Positions 25,964-35,301 are shown, numbered from the stretch's first letter. The stretch is 64,000 nt of DNA from Winslowiella arboricola (GCF_025527015.1 NZ_JAODIM010000041.1:496001-560000), one strand, 5' to 3'. Notes: generated by a model from the sequence alone, not told the origin. Made by a program: numbers and translations.

Positions 25964-26057
25964 CGAAATAGCAGTTACAAAACAGCATACTGGCTTACTT
26001 TTCAGGCCGTTTTACTTATCTGATATCAACATTATTATCATTTTAAGGAGTGCGTTT

Positions 26058-26882
26058 ATGCGTTATTTACCAAAACAGCTGGCGATATTGTGTGGATGGT
26101 TAATGGCAATGTTTTCGGGATTCTCCTGTGCTAAAGATCTTATTGTGGGTGGTTACCCGAGCTATCCGCCAGTGGAAATGCGCGATCCCGCCACGGGTAA
26201 ATCCGTCGGATTTGATATAGATTTTGCCGCAGAGCTGGCGCAGGAAATGGGCGTAAAAATCACTTTCTCCGAAACAGCATTCGCTCAGTTAATTCCTTCA
26301 TTGCAAACCGGTCGCCTTGATTTCTTTCTGAGCGCCATGAATGATACCGCTGAAAGACAAAAACATCTTACTTTTGTTGATTATCTGCGGTCAGGCACTC
26401 AGTTAATGGTATTGAGCTCTGCAGCCGTTCAGGGGAATACGCTAAAAGATTATTGTGGCAAAAAAATTGCGGCAAGTCGCGCAACCAATATTATTGCACA
26501 ACTTAATGAATGGAGTGATAAACACTGTACTCAAGCGGGATTAACTAAGATGAACGTTGTTGGCGCCGAGAATAATATCGACGCCAGAATGCAACTTAAA
26601 CAGAACCGTGTCGATGCCATGGCCCAGGATAGCTTAACCATTCCTTATATCCAGCAAATCGAAAAAGGCGTGTTCACCACTGTGGATCAGCCGATCAATT
26701 TCAGCTACATGGGGATGGGCGTATCAAGCGATAATGTGCCATTGCAGAAAAACTTACAGCAGGCGCTGCAAAAAATGATCGATGATGGTCGCTATGCCGC
26801 GCTGCTTAAGAAGTGGAATTTGCCAGAGGTCAGTGCAGTGCCTGCCGCATTAATCAACAGTAAACCGGCGACAGCGCTCTGA
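26058..26882 (+). CDS. Periplasmic amino-acid-type ABC substrate-binding protein
   Basis: A 274-residue exported protein of the SBP_bac_3 (HisJ/GlnH) family. The signal peptide is about 1-25 (MRYLPKQLAILCGWLMAM, continuing to CAK). The family motifs VGGYPSYPPVEM and VGFDIDFAAELAQEMG follow, then DFFLSAMNDTAERQK. No permease or ATPase gene is adjacent, so it must share one encoded elsewhere or act as a sensor. It lies downstream of the deacetylase gene on the same strand, which suggests that the ligand is related to that enzyme's substrate or product. Confidence 0.85.
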   Translation: MRYLPKQLAILCGWLMAMFSGFSCAKDLIVGGYPSYPPVEMRDPATGKSVGFDIDFAAELAQEMGVKITFSETAFAQLIPSLQTGRLDFFLSAMNDTAERQKHLTFVDYLRSGTQLMVLSSAAVQGNTLKDYCGKKIAASRATNIIAQLNEWSDKHCTQAGLTKMNVVGAENNIDARMQLKQNRVDAMAQDSLTIPYIQQIEKGVFTTVDQPINFSYMGMGVSSDNVPLQKNLQQALQKMIDDGRYAALLKKWNLPEVSAVPAALINSKPATAL

Positions 26883-26925
26883 TTAACGGCTGTGATTCTC
26901 TGCACGCGATAACGAATCACAGCCA

Positions 26926-27843
26926 CTAAAGAACAGAATCTTTCCCCTTAGCCTGGCGTTCACTGCCTTGCTTATCGCCAATCACTTCACCGATCCGCTG
27001 TGCGATATATACGCTATGGGTTTCAAGGGCAAAGTGACCGGTATCCAGCAGCTCCACGACGGCGCTGGCATTATCACGTCGGTAAGCTTCAGCTCCCGGC
27101 GGAATAAAGAACGGATCGTTTTTGCCCCAGATGACCAGCGTTGGCACCTGCTGCTGACGGAAAAAGGCCTGAAACTGCGGATAGCGTTCGAGATTGCTGG
27201 CATAGTCGAGGAACAGCGCCAGCTGAATATCTTTATTACCGGGACGCTCCATCAGCAGGGTATCCAGCATCCAGCTTTCCGGCGCCACGCTGTGCGGGTC
27301 GCTTACGCCATGCAGATACTGCCACTTCACCCCTTCTGCGTTCAGAATCGCATCGCGAATAACCTGACCATTCTCTTCTGAAGCATCAGCCCAATAAGCA
27401 CGCACCGGCTCCCAGGCATCGCCCAGCCCTTCAAGATAGGCATTGCCGTTCTGAGAAATCAGCCCGGTGACGCGCTCAGGATAAGCCAGTGCCAGACGCA
27501 GCCCGGCCGGCGCGCCATAGTCAAACACATACATGGCGTAACTTTTGAGACCAAGTGCATCGACAAACGCAATCAACGTCTGACCCAGCGAATCAAAGCG
27601 CCAGCTGTAATGGCGATCCGCCGGTACGTCAGTAAAGCCAAAACCAGGCAGGTCCGGCGCAATAATATGGAATCGGTCAGCCAGCAGCGGAATCAGCTCA
27701 CGGAACTGGTGCGAGGAAGCAGGAAAACCGTGCAGTAACAGCAGTGTCGGGTTTAATGGATCACCGGCCTCGCGATAAAAAACGTTTACACCATCTGCTT
27801 GTTGGTATTTGTAGTGCACCGGAAATGCGGATTGTCGGTTCAT
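26926..27843 (-). CDS. Alpha/beta hydrolase (epoxide hydrolase/haloalkane dehalogenase-like)
   Basis: A 305-residue hydrolase. The oxyanion motif LLLHGFPASSHQFRELIP is followed by APDLPGFGFTD. The nucleophile position reads VFDYGAP, where an Asp replaces the usual Ser as in epoxide hydrolases and dehalogenases. The catalytic His is in LDTGHFALE. Two adjacent ATGs precede (27846, 27843); the second is 7 bp from a GGAG site. It is divergent from a CGNR regulator gene, with repeated GGTTAC elements between, so the regulator probably controls it. The substrate is unknown. Confidence 0.83.
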   Translation of the reverse strand: MNRQSAFPVHYKYQQADGVNVFYREAGDPLNPTLLLLHGFPASSHQFRELIPLLADRFHIIAPDLPGFGFTDVPADRHYSWRFDSLGQTLIAFVDALGLKSYAMYVFDYGAPAGLRLALAYPERVTGLISQNGNAYLEGLGDAWEPVRAYWADASEENGQVIRDAILNAEGVKWQYLHGVSDPHSVAPESWMLDTLLMERPGNKDIQLALFLDYASNLERYPQFQAFFRQQQVPTLVIWGKNDPFFIPPGAEAYRRDNASAVVELLDTGHFALETHSVYIAQRIGEVIGDKQGSERQAKGKDSVL

Positions 27844-27858
27844 CATATCGCTCCATTT

Positions 27859-27998
27859 GTAACTATTGAATTTAATTTTAGCGGTTACTTGTTGAGTGAT
27901 TATGTGCAATATTTGTAACCTGTCAAGTGCATTTTTAGAGGTTACTTTGTGGTTTTTTCCTCTCACAGTAACTGTTCACCCTTTGTTTTATGGGTTAC
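27859..27998. promoter_or_regulatory. Six GGTTAC/GTAAC elements between hydrolase and CGNR regulator
   Basis: GTAAC (27859), GGTTAC (27883), GTAACC (27915), GGTTAC (27940), GTAAC (27968) and GGTTAC (27993) alternate in orientation over 140 bp. Two copies share a longer match, TTTTAG-N-GGTTACTT, 57 bp apart. This is the pattern expected of a multi-site operator for the CGNR protein acting on both divergent promoters. Confidence 0.6.
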
Positions 27999-28029
27999 AT
28001 TAAGCATCGTTTTGCTTATGGAGGTTTTT

Positions 28030-28617
28030 ATGGCGTCTGAAACTCACACCCATTCCGCTAACAGACCTTTGTTTGTGGCAGACCATCCTGCGCTGGATTT
28101 TATCAATACGGTGATGCAGGTTGATGGGCATCCACAGGACGTCTTTCAAGCTGATAATGACGTAGACTGCTGGCTACAGCAGGCAGAGCTGGCAATTGCT
28201 AATGAGGACGTGACAGCAGATGCTGGCGCTTTGCTACAGGAAGCGCGTCGGTTGCGTGACGTCATCAGAGAAATGGTCGCAGACAAAAAGGCGGGTAATG
28301 TTGTTAAGCCAGAAGGGATTAACCGATATCTGGCAGCGGCCACTGTTTATCAGCAGCTGGTTAGTTCTGAAGAGGGTGGATTGCAGTTAAAACGTATTTA
28401 TACCAGCCAGACGCCGGTACAAAAGCTGGCGCCAGTGGCAGAGCAGGCAGCCCTGTTAATGGCCGATGAGAACTTTGTGCTGGTGCGGGAATGTGAGCAC
28501 CCGGATTGCAGCCTGTGGTTTTTTGATCGCACTAAGGCGCACCGCCGCCGTTGGTGTAGCATGGCGGTTTGTGGCAATCGGGCAAAAGTGGCGCGTTTCC
28601 GGCAACAGAAAAAATAA
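28030..28617 (+). CDS. CGNR zinc-finger transcriptional regulator (ABATE domain)
   Basis: A 195-residue protein. An N-terminal ABATE domain with its FVADHPALDFINTVM motif takes up most of the length. A C-terminal CGNR zinc finger follows, with ligands in CEHPDCSLWFFD and WCSMAVCGNRAKVARFR. These proteins are thought to be stress-responsive repressors or activators. The ATG at 28030 has a GGAGG site; the frame runs upstream to 27949 without one. It is divergent from the alpha/beta hydrolase, the likely target. Confidence 0.88.
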   Translation: MASETHTHSANRPLFVADHPALDFINTVMQVDGHPQDVFQADNDVDCWLQQAELAIANEDVTADAGALLQEARRLRDVIREMVADKKAGNVVKPEGINRYLAAATVYQQLVSSEEGGLQLKRIYTSQTPVQKLAPVAEQAALLMADENFVLVRECEHPDCSLWFFDRTKAHRRRWCSMAVCGNRAKVARFRQQKK

Positions 28618-28679
28618 CCGATTATTGCCGCTGTATTCGCTCCTGCCGTTAGCGGGGGCGCTAATTAACAGCGCCTTTA

Positions 28680-28721
28680 ATTACTGAAGCGCCAGAGGAT
28701 AAAATTTGGCGCTTCAGTAAT
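28680..28721. terminator. Bidirectional terminator between CGNR gene and ssb
   Basis: A perfect 15-bp stem ATTACTGAAGCGCCA/TGGCGCTTCAGTAAT with a 12-base loop lies between convergent genes. The A/T-rich arm ends suit termination in both directions. Confidence 0.75.
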
Positions 28722-28775
28722 AATGGCTATGCTAAAACTTACATAACCCTTGTTCTGACATGAAAAACGTCAGGA

Positions 28776-29333
28776 TCAGAACGGAATATCGTCGTCAAAA
28801 TCCATTGGTGGTTCATTGTTCGCCGGCGCGTTGTTCTGCTGCTGCTGCGGACGAGACTGCGCGCCGCCGCTGAACTGGTTGTTATTACCGCCCTGCGCTG
28901 CCTGTGGCTGCTGTGGCTGACCCCAGCCATTGTTGTTGCCCTGACCGCCGCTCTGGCCGCCTGCTGATGCGCCGCCGCCCTGTCCACGGCCACCCAGCAT
29001 CTGCATGGTGCCGCCAACGTTGACCACGACTTCAGTGGTATATTTCTCAACGCCAGCCTGATCCGTCCATTTACGGGTCTGGAGTGCGCCTTCAATATAA
29101 ACCTGAGAGCCTTTACGCAGGTATTCACCTGCCACTTCAGCCAGCTTGCCAAACAGCACGACACGGTGCCATTCGGTCTTCTCTTTGGTTTCGCCGGTCG
29201 CCTTGTCACGCCAGCTTTCGGACGTGGCCAGAGTAATGTTGGCAACCGCCCCACCATTCGGCATGTAACGGACTTCCGGATCCTGACCCAGATTTCCGAC
29301 AAGAATCACTTTGTTAACGCCTCTGCTGGCCAT
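28776..29333 (-). CDS. ssb: Single-stranded DNA-binding protein SSB
   Basis: Binds single-stranded DNA as a tetramer in replication, repair and recombination. It has 185 residues: an OB-fold (1 to about 112) nearly identical to E. coli SSB, a long Gly/Gln/Asn-rich linker (about 113-174) and the acidic protein-binding tip MDFDDDIPF that recruits partner enzymes. It is divergent from uvrA with a shared LexA box in between, as in E. coli. Confidence 0.98.
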   Translation of the reverse strand: MASRGVNKVILVGNLGQDPEVRYMPNGGAVANITLATSESWRDKATGETKEKTEWHRVVLFGKLAEVAGEYLRKGSQVYIEGALQTRKWTDQAGVEKYTTEVVVNVGGTMQMLGGRGQGGGASAGGQSGGQGNNNGWGQPQQPQAAQGGNNNQFSGGAQSRPQQQQNNAPANNEPPMDFDDDIPF

Positions 29334-29458
29334 GTTGGTCTCTCCGCTGAATATTCATTAAGTCTAAACCCTAAATTCTAACATGGCATCCGGCCAGTTC
29401 CTACTTTCAGATCACCCACGTAAAAAGCCGAGCCTTGTTGCAACGTTGCAGACAAACA

Positions 29459-29474
29459 CTGGATATCCATTCAG
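29459..29474. promoter_or_regulatory. LexA (SOS) box between ssb and uvrA
   Basis: CTGGATATCCATTCAG fits CTG-N10-CAG with the A/T-rich core and lies where the E. coli uvrA/ssb box is. It should give SOS induction of uvrA and, more weakly, ssb. Confidence 0.88.
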
Positions 29475-29574
29475 GTTTTTTTGTGCCATAATGACACGTT
29501 TAGTTCTGGCTGTGCCGGGCCTGGCTATAACGGGTAGGGGCACAGTGAGGTCTGTGTTAATCCGGGAAACGTGC

Positions 29575-32403
29575 ATGGATAAGATTGAAGTCCGGGGTGC
29601 CCGCACCCACAATTTGAAAAACATCAACCTGACCATTCCTCGCGACAAACTGATTGTTGTCACCGGCCTGTCAGGTTCCGGTAAGTCCTCGCTGGCGTTT
29701 GATACGCTGTACGCTGAGGGGCAACGACGCTACGTGGAATCGCTTTCTGCTTATGCGCGTCAGTTTCTCTCCCTGATGGAGAAGCCGGATGTCGATCATA
29801 TCGAAGGCTTGTCGCCAGCGATCTCGATCGAGCAGAAGTCAACCTCGCATAACCCGCGTTCTACCGTGGGCACCATCACTGAAATTCACGACTACCTGCG
29901 CCTGCTGTTTGCCCGCGTTGGCGAGCCGCGCTGTCCGGACCATGATGTGCCGCTGGCGGCGCAAACCGTCAGCCAGATGGTGGATAATGTGCTGGCGCAG
30001 CCGGAAGGCACGCGTCTGATGCTGCTGGCGCCGGTGGTGCAGGATCGTAAAGGCGAGCACACCAAGACGCTGGAGAACCTGGCTTCACAGGGGTATATCC
30101 GCGCCCGTATCGACGGCGAAGTGTGTGATCTCTCCGATCCGCCCAAGCTGGAACTGCAAAAGAAGCACACCATTGAGGTGGTGGTTGACCGCTTTAAGGT
30201 GCGCGAAGACCTTTCCCAGCGTCTGGCCGAATCTTTTGAAACTGCGCTGGAGCTCTCCGGCGGCACGGCGATTGTCGCCGATATGGATGATACCAGCGCG
30301 GAAGAACTGCTGTTCTCCGCCAACTTTGCCTGCCCGATTTGCGGCTACAGCATGAGCGAGCTGGAACCACGCCTGTTCTCATTTAACAACCCGGCTGGCG
30401 CCTGCCCGACCTGTGATGGTCTGGGCGTGCAGCAATACTTTGATCCGGATCGCGTGGTGCAGAATCCCGATCTGTCTCTGGCGGGCGGCGCGATTCGCGG
30501 CTGGGATCGACGTAATTTCTACTACTTCCAGATGCTGCGCTCGCTGGCAGAGCATCTGAAATTTGATATCGAAGCGCCGTTTAGCGAGCTGGATGAGAAA
30601 TCCCGCCAGGTGATCCTGTACGGTTCCGGCAAAGAGAGTATCGAGTTTAAATATATCAACGATCGTGGCGACACCTCCGTGCGTCGCCATCCGTTTGAAG
30701 GCGTGCTGCATAATATGGAGCGCCGTTATAAAGAGACCGAATCTGCCGCAGTCCGCGAGGATTTGGCTAAATTTATTAACAACCGCGCCTGCGCCAGCTG
30801 TGAAGGCACGCGCCTGCGTCGCGAAGCGCGGCATGTGTTTGTTGAAAACACCACCCTGCCGACCATTTCGGAAATGAGCATTGGCCATGCCATGGACTTT
30901 TTCCAGAATATGAAGCTCAGCGGCCAGCGGGCGAAAATCGCTGAAAAAGTGCTGAAAGAGATTGGCGATCGCCTGAAGTTCCTGGTCAACGTTGGCCTGA
31001 ACTATCTGTCGATGTCGCGCTCAGCCGAGACATTATCCGGTGGTGAAGCGCAGCGTATCCGTCTGGCGAGCCAGATTGGCGCCGGACTGGTTGGCGTAAT
31101 GTATGTGCTGGATGAGCCATCGATTGGTCTGCATCAGCGCGATAATGAACGCCTGCTGGAAACCCTGATCCATCTGCGCAACCTCGGTAATACCGTGATT
31201 GTGGTGGAACATGATGAGGACGCGATCCGCGCCGCCGACCACGTGATTGATATCGGCCCGGGCGCCGGGGTGCATGGCGGCGAGATCGTCGCGGAAGGCA
31301 CGGTCGACGATATTATGGCTACCGAGAATTCGCTTACCGGCCAGTACCTTAGCGGCAAACGTGAAATCGCCATTCCGCAGCAGCGCGTACCGGCCGATCC
31401 GGCCAGAGTGCTGAAGCTGAGCGGCGCACGCGGTAACAACCTGAAGGATGTCACCTTAACGCTGCCGGTCGGTCTGTTCACCTGTATTACCGGCGTCTCC
31501 GGCTCCGGGAAGTCGACGCTGATTAACGATACGCTGTTCCCGATTGCCCAGCGTCAGCTGAATGGCGCGACCATCGCGGAAGCGGCGCCCTATCGTGATA
31601 TCACCGGTATGGAACATTTCGACAAGGTGATCGATATCGATCAAAGTCCGATTGGTCGTACACCGCGTTCCAACCCTGCCACCTATACCGGTATCTTTAC
31701 CCCAGTGCGTGAGCTGTTTGCCGGGGTGCCGGAATCGCGTGCGCGTGGTTACAATCCGGGCCGCTTTAGCTTTAACGTGCGTGGCGGGCGTTGTGAAGCC
31801 TGTCAGGGCGATGGCGTGATCAAAGTGGAGATGCACTTCCTGCCGGATATCTATGTCCCTTGCGACCAGTGTAAAGGTAAGCGCTATAACCGCGAAACGC
31901 TGGAGATTAAGTACAAGGGCAAGAGCATTCACGAGACGCTGGAGATGACCATCGAAGAGGCGCGTGAGTTCTTTGATGCGGTGCCTGCGCTGGCGCGTAA
32001 GCTGCAAACCCTGATCGACGTCGGTCTCTCTTATATCCGTCTCGGCCAGTCGGCGACTACGCTGTCAGGCGGTGAAGCGCAACGCGTGAAGCTGGCGCGT
32101 GAGCTGTCGAAGCGCGGTACCGGTCAGACGCTGTATATTCTCGATGAACCGACTACCGGTCTGCACTTTGCCGATATTCAGCAACTGCTGGAAGTGCTGC
32201 ATCAGCTGCGCGACCAGGGCAATACCATCGTGGTGATTGAGCACAATCTTGATGTGATCAAAACCGCCGACTGGATTGTTGATCTCGGCCCGGAAGGCGG
32301 CAGCGGCGGCGGCGAAATTCTGGTGTCCGGTACGCCGGAGACAGTCGCCGTTTGCGAAAAATCGCATACTGCACGCTTCCTGAAACCATTGTTAAAAATC
32401 TAA
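29575..32403 (+). CDS. uvrA: Excinuclease ABC subunit A (UvrA)
   Basis: Damage-recognition ATPase of nucleotide excision repair; works as a UvrA2-UvrB complex. It has 942 residues (940 in E. coli). It carries two ABC modules with Walker A motifs GLSGSGKSS (about 31-39) and GVSGSGKST (in the second half), signature motifs [14 protein letters not shown] and [14 protein letters not shown], a zinc module with CPICG...CPTCDG, and a second zinc finger CEACQGDG...CDQCKG. The ATG at 29575 matches the E. coli start [14 protein letters not shown]; 64 further upstream codons pass through the LexA box and promoter and are not coding. Confidence 0.98.
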   Translation: MDKIEVRGARTHNLKNINLTIPRDKLIVVTGLSGSGKSSLAFDTLYAEGQRRYVESLSAYARQFLSLMEKPDVDHIEGLSPAISIEQKSTSHNPRSTVGTITEIHDYLRLLFARVGEPRCPDHDVPLAAQTVSQMVDNVLAQPEGTRLMLLAPVVQDRKGEHTKTLENLASQGYIRARIDGEVCDLSDPPKLELQKKHTIEVVVDRFKVREDLSQRLAESFETALELSGGTAIVADMDDTSAEELLFSANFACPICGYSMSELEPRLFSFNNPAGACPTCDGLGVQQYFDPDRVVQNPDLSLAGGAIRGWDRRNFYYFQMLRSLAEHLKFDIEAPFSELDEKSRQVILYGSGKESIEFKYINDRGDTSVRRHPFEGVLHNMERRYKETESAAVREDLAKFINNRACASCEGTRLRREARHVFVENTTLPTISEMSIGHAMDFFQNMKLSGQRAKIAEKVLKEIGDRLKFLVNVGLNYLSMSRSAETLSGGEAQRIRLASQIGAGLVGVMYVLDEPSIGLHQRDNERLLETLIHLRNLGNTVIVVEHDEDAIRAADHVIDIGPGAGVHGGEIVAEGTVDDIMATENSLTGQYLSGKREIAIPQQRVPADPARVLKLSGARGNNLKDVTLTLPVGLFTCITGVSGSGKSTLINDTLFPIAQRQLNGATIAEAAPYRDITGMEHFDKVIDIDQSPIGRTPRSNPATYTGIFTPVRELFAGVPESRARGYNPGRFSFNVRGGRCEACQGDGVIKVEMHFLPDIYVPCDQCKGKRYNRETLEIKYKGKSIHETLEMTIEEAREFFDAVPALARKLQTLIDVGLSYIRLGQSATTLSGGEAQRVKLARELSKRGTGQTLYILDEPTTGLHFADIQQLLEVLHQLRDQGNTIVVIEHNLDVIKTADWIVDLGPEGGSGGGEILVSGTPETVAVCEKSHTARFLKPLLKI

Positions 32404-32411
32404 TCTTTAGC

Positions 32412-32433
32412 GGGGCCGGTGCTGGCTGGCCCC
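32412..32433 (+). terminator. Hairpin after uvrA
   Basis: GGGGCC (32412-32417) pairs with GGCCCC (32428-32433) around a 10-base loop, 8 bp beyond the uvrA stop. Only a short T-run follows. The gap to the next gene (32404-32626) otherwise holds only its promoter region. Confidence 0.55.
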
Positions 32434-32626
32434 ACAATTTCCCTCTACGCCCGCTTTTTACCGCTTCTGCTTAATTGCCCATATTCTTGCAGAATCAGGC
32501 AAGATTTAGACATTTTCAGGCATACCCTTCTGCCCCGCCACTGACTACGCTTAATGTTCGCTTCTTTGCTGTTTTTTATCTTTAGCAGTTCCCCACGATA
32601 CGACACTAACCCGATCTGGAGACACC

Positions 32627-33691
32627 ATGAATATTACGCACGCCTATGCCGCGCAGGATGCTAAATCCCGTCTGGCGCCATTCGAATATCAGCCGCGTGA
32701 ACTACGTGAACATGATGTACAAATTGAAGTGCTGTTTTGCGGCGTCTGCCACTCCGACCTTCATCAGGCCCGTGATGAATGGCATAACACCGTTTTTCCG
32801 GTTGTACCAGGACATGAAATTGTTGGCCGCGTGACCGCTGTCGGTGGCCACACCGAGAAATACAAGGTTGGCGACCTGGTGGGTGTTGGCTGTCTGGTCG
32901 ACTCCTGTCGCACCTGTTCCAGCTGTGAAGAGGGTCTGGAGCAGTATTGCGAAAATGGCTTCGTCCTTACCTATAACGGCGAGGATCGTCACGACGGCAA
33001 GATCACTTACGGTGGTTACTCCACTCAGGTGGTGGCGCATGAAGATTTTGTGCTGCGCATTCCGGAAAATCTCGATCCGGCCGGTGCCGCGCCGCTGCTG
33101 TGTGCCGGTATCACCACTTTCTCACCTTTGCATCACTGGGGCGCAGGCCCGGGCAAGAAAGTCGGTATTGTTGGCCTCGGTGGCCTCGGTCATATGGGCG
33201 TGAAAATCGCGCATGCGATGGGCGCACATGTGGTGCTGTTTACCACTTCAGAATCCAAAGTCGCTGACGGTAAACGGCTGGGTGCTGATGAAGTGGTGAT
33301 CTCGAAAGATCCTCAGCAGATGGCGCAACATACCAACAGTTTTGACCTTATCCTTAACACGGTGGCAGCCCAGCACGATCTGAATCCATTTCTTGAACTG
33401 CTGCGTCGTGACGGCACCCTGACACTGGTCGGTGTACCGGAACACGATCATCCATCACCGCATGTGGGGAATCTGATCTTTAAACGCCGCACCATCGCCG
33501 GTTCACTGATTGGCGGTATCGCCGAAACGCAGGAAATGCTGGATTTCTGTGGTAAGCACAATCTGGTTTCCGATATCGAACTGATTAAAATCAGTGAAAT
33601 TAACGAAGCCTACGAACGTATGCTGAAAAGCGATGTGAAGTACCGCTTTGTGATCGATCTCGACAGCTTGCGCAGCGAAGCTGGCGTGTAA
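32627..33691 (+). CDS. Zinc-dependent NADP(H) alcohol/aldehyde dehydrogenase, YahK-like
   Basis: A 354-residue medium-chain dehydrogenase. The catalytic zinc ligands lie in CGVCHSDLH and PGHEIVG, and the structural zinc ligands in the cluster CRTCSSCEEGLEQYC. The Rossmann motif is VGIVGLGGLGHMGVKIAHAMGA. It is collinear with E. coli YahK, an aldehyde reductase with broad range, and somewhat longer. The start at 32627 follows GGAGACACC. It stands alone between uvrA and the 33.7-43.6 kb metabolic block and may not be part of that pathway. Confidence 0.88.
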   Translation: MNITHAYAAQDAKSRLAPFEYQPRELREHDVQIEVLFCGVCHSDLHQARDEWHNTVFPVVPGHEIVGRVTAVGGHTEKYKVGDLVGVGCLVDSCRTCSSCEEGLEQYCENGFVLTYNGEDRHDGKITYGGYSTQVVAHEDFVLRIPENLDPAGAAPLLCAGITTFSPLHHWGAGPGKKVGIVGLGGLGHMGVKIAHAMGAHVVLFTTSESKVADGKRLGADEVVISKDPQQMAQHTNSFDLILNTVAAQHDLNPFLELLRRDGTLTLVGVPEHDHPSPHVGNLIFKRRTIAGSLIGGIAETQEMLDFCGKHNLVSDIELIKISEINEAYERMLKSDVKYRFVIDLDSLRSEAGV

Positions 33692-33698
33692 ATTTGTT

Positions 33699-33718
33699 GG
33701 GAGCCGAAAACGGCTCCC
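33699..33718. repeat. Type A hairpin repeat after the dehydrogenase gene
   Basis: GGGAGCCG-AAAA-CGGCTCCC followed by CTACAATGTTTT. It lies between convergent genes (the dehydrogenase and the TenA-like gene), so it could also serve as a terminator. It has the same form as the copies at 14641 and 49813. Confidence 0.8.
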
Positions 33719-33750
33719 CTACAATGTTTTATACACCCATTTCGATAATT

Positions 33751-34395
33751 TTAATCCGCATAAGCGGCAGTATGGAAATCAATTTCCCACTTCAGCACCT
33801 TGCCATAGAGCGTCGACAGCGCCATTTTCTCTTCTGCGCTCAGCGTCTGCGCACAACGATCTAACTCATCTTTTAACCAGCGCGCCTGCTGGTGAAACTC
33901 CTGTTCCGCATGCATCTCAACCCAGCGACGTAAATCAGCGTCACTTTGCGTCTGTTTTGCCACCCGCGCACACCAGTGGTAGTACATCCATTCAGCGCCA
34001 AACATTAAGGTGATAATTTCCGCATAACTGCCCTGTTGCGCGACCTGTAGCATGCCGTCACGAAAGCGACGCACTGCGGGCAGATCATCCGGGTAATCAG
34101 CGCTGACGACCTGGCGCTGCGCCAGCACCTGCTCAAACCAGGCAATTTGCGTGTCCACCAGCGCATTCAGCACCCCAATCAGCCAGCGCTGCTGGCGAAT
34201 ATCCGGCGCTTTACTGACGCCCAGCGCAAAGATGGCAATCGCCGTGGCGACAAAGTTGCCTTCAAACACCAGATAACGGTTAAATACCGCAGCGGGCAGG
34301 CGATCCTGCTCAATATCGCAGACAAAGCGATGCTGTTGCATTGCCTGCCAGGCACCCTGATGCTCGCGCAGCAGGCGGTCGCTAAATAGCGCCAT
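33751..34395 (-). CDS. TenA/thiaminase-II family protein lacking the usual Cys
   Basis: A 214-residue all-helical protein of the TenA/PqqC-like fold, with landmarks AEIITLMFGAEWMYYHWC and EMHAEQEFHQQARWL near the end. TenA enzymes cleave C-N bonds in thiamin breakdown products. By my hand alignment with Bacillus TenA, the nucleophile Cys position (LPCYW) reads FGAEW here and the first active-site Asp is Glu. It may therefore belong to the Cys-less branch with another reaction. It follows the btpA-like gene with a 1-bp gap and is cotranscribed with it. Confidence 0.75.
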   Translation of the reverse strand: MALFSDRLLREHQGAWQAMQQHRFVCDIEQDRLPAAVFNRYLVFEGNFVATAIAIFALGVSKAPDIRQQRWLIGVLNALVDTQIAWFEQVLAQRQVVSADYPDDLPAVRRFRDGMLQVAQQGSYAEIITLMFGAEWMYYHWCARVAKQTQSDADLRRWVEMHAEQEFHQQARWLKDELDRCAQTLSAEEKMALSTLYGKVLKWEIDFHTAAYAD

Positions 34396-34396
34396 C

Positions 34397-35242
34397 TTAT
34401 TCCCCCTCCAGCGCCGCGCGTGCCGCCGCCATAAACTGTTTTACCCGCACCAGCTCGACATCATTCCACCAGACGCCATCCTGTTTTAACGCGCTGGCGA
34501 CAATCACCCCCTGGGTGCGTGACAGGATCTGCCCGACGTTATCCGGCGTCACGCCGGAGCCCACCAGCAGCGGCAGCGCGGTGGCGCCACGGATCTCATC
34601 AATCTCATCAAGGGTGGCGCTATCACCGGTACGCTGGCCGGTGGCGATCACCGCATCAGCCTGGAAAAAGTCGACGTCGCGGGTTAATTCGGTAATTGAG
34701 CGGTCAGCGACAATCGCGTGGCTGCCATGTTTTACGTGGCTGTCGGCAAATACGCGAATATGCTCAGCGCGCAGCTGGCTGCGATAGCGCAGCGCCTTCG
34801 CCGCCGCCCCTTCGATAAAACCTTCATTGGCGATGTAGGCATTAGCCCACTGGTTGACGCGTATAAAATCTGCCCCCCCGGCCAGCGCCGTCGCCAGCGC
34901 CGGAATCGCCGCATTAGCCAGTACATTAATCCCCAGCGGAACAGCAAAACGGCTGCGAATTTTTTCGGTAATCACCGCCATCAGCGCGGCGGTTTCCGGG
35001 CCGATATCTTCAGGTTTAGCAAACGGGATATCGCCATGGTTTTCTACGATCAAACCATGGACGCCACCGGAAATATAATTATCAGCATCGCGTAGCGCGC
35101 GCTCAATAATATCCTCCACTGATTTTCCGCTGTATTTTGGTGTTCCTGGGAAAGGGTCGCAGTGAATAACACCAATTACCACTTTTTCACGTGAAAATAT
35201 CGCTTGTATTGCGTCAGTTTTTTCTGCTGATATAGAAACCAT
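34397..35242 (-). CDS. BtpA/SgcQ-family TIM-barrel protein
   Basis: A 281-residue protein of the BtpA family, which includes E. coli SgcQ. Visible landmarks are VIGVIHCDPFPGTPKYSG near the start, GGVHGLIVENHGDIPF, FIRVNQWANAYIANEG and LLVGSGVTPDNV near the end. These suggest a TIM barrel with a phosphate-binding loop. No member has a firmly known reaction; sugar-phosphate lyase or aldolase-type activity is a guess. The ATG at 35242 follows AAGGTG. Only 28 bp separate it from the divergent kinase start. It heads a two-gene operon with the TenA-like gene. Confidence 0.82.
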   Translation of the reverse strand: MVSISAEKTDAIQAIFSREKVVIGVIHCDPFPGTPKYSGKSVEDIIERALRDADNYISGGVHGLIVENHGDIPFAKPEDIGPETAALMAVITEKIRSRFAVPLGINVLANAAIPALATALAGGADFIRVNQWANAYIANEGFIEGAAAKALRYRSQLRAEHIRVFADSHVKHGSHAIVADRSITELTRDVDFFQADAVIATGQRTGDSATLDEIDEIRGATALPLLVGSGVTPDNVGQILSRTQGVIVASALKQDGVWWNDVELVRVKQFMAAARAALEGE

Positions 35243-35301
35243 TATCTGCACCTTACATCAAGGAAACGTTATGCGAGTTTATGTCACCGGTAATATTACC
35301 G
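35184..35301. promoter_or_regulatory. Divergent btpA/pfkB start region with palindromes inside both genes
   Basis: The start codons at 35242 (minus) and 35271 (plus) are separated by 28 bp that hold little more than the two ribosome sites, so each promoter must lie inside the opposite gene. TTTTCACGTGAAAA (35184-35197) is a perfect 14-bp palindrome in the btpA 5' end. CGGTAATATTACCG (35288-35301) is another in the pfkB 5' end. Each is placed 45-90 bp ahead of the opposite start, as an operator would be. Confidence 0.4.

Noticed and set aside
31456-32007. 183-residue minus-strand frame inside uvrA
   Set aside because: Shadow frame of a highly conserved GC-rich gene.
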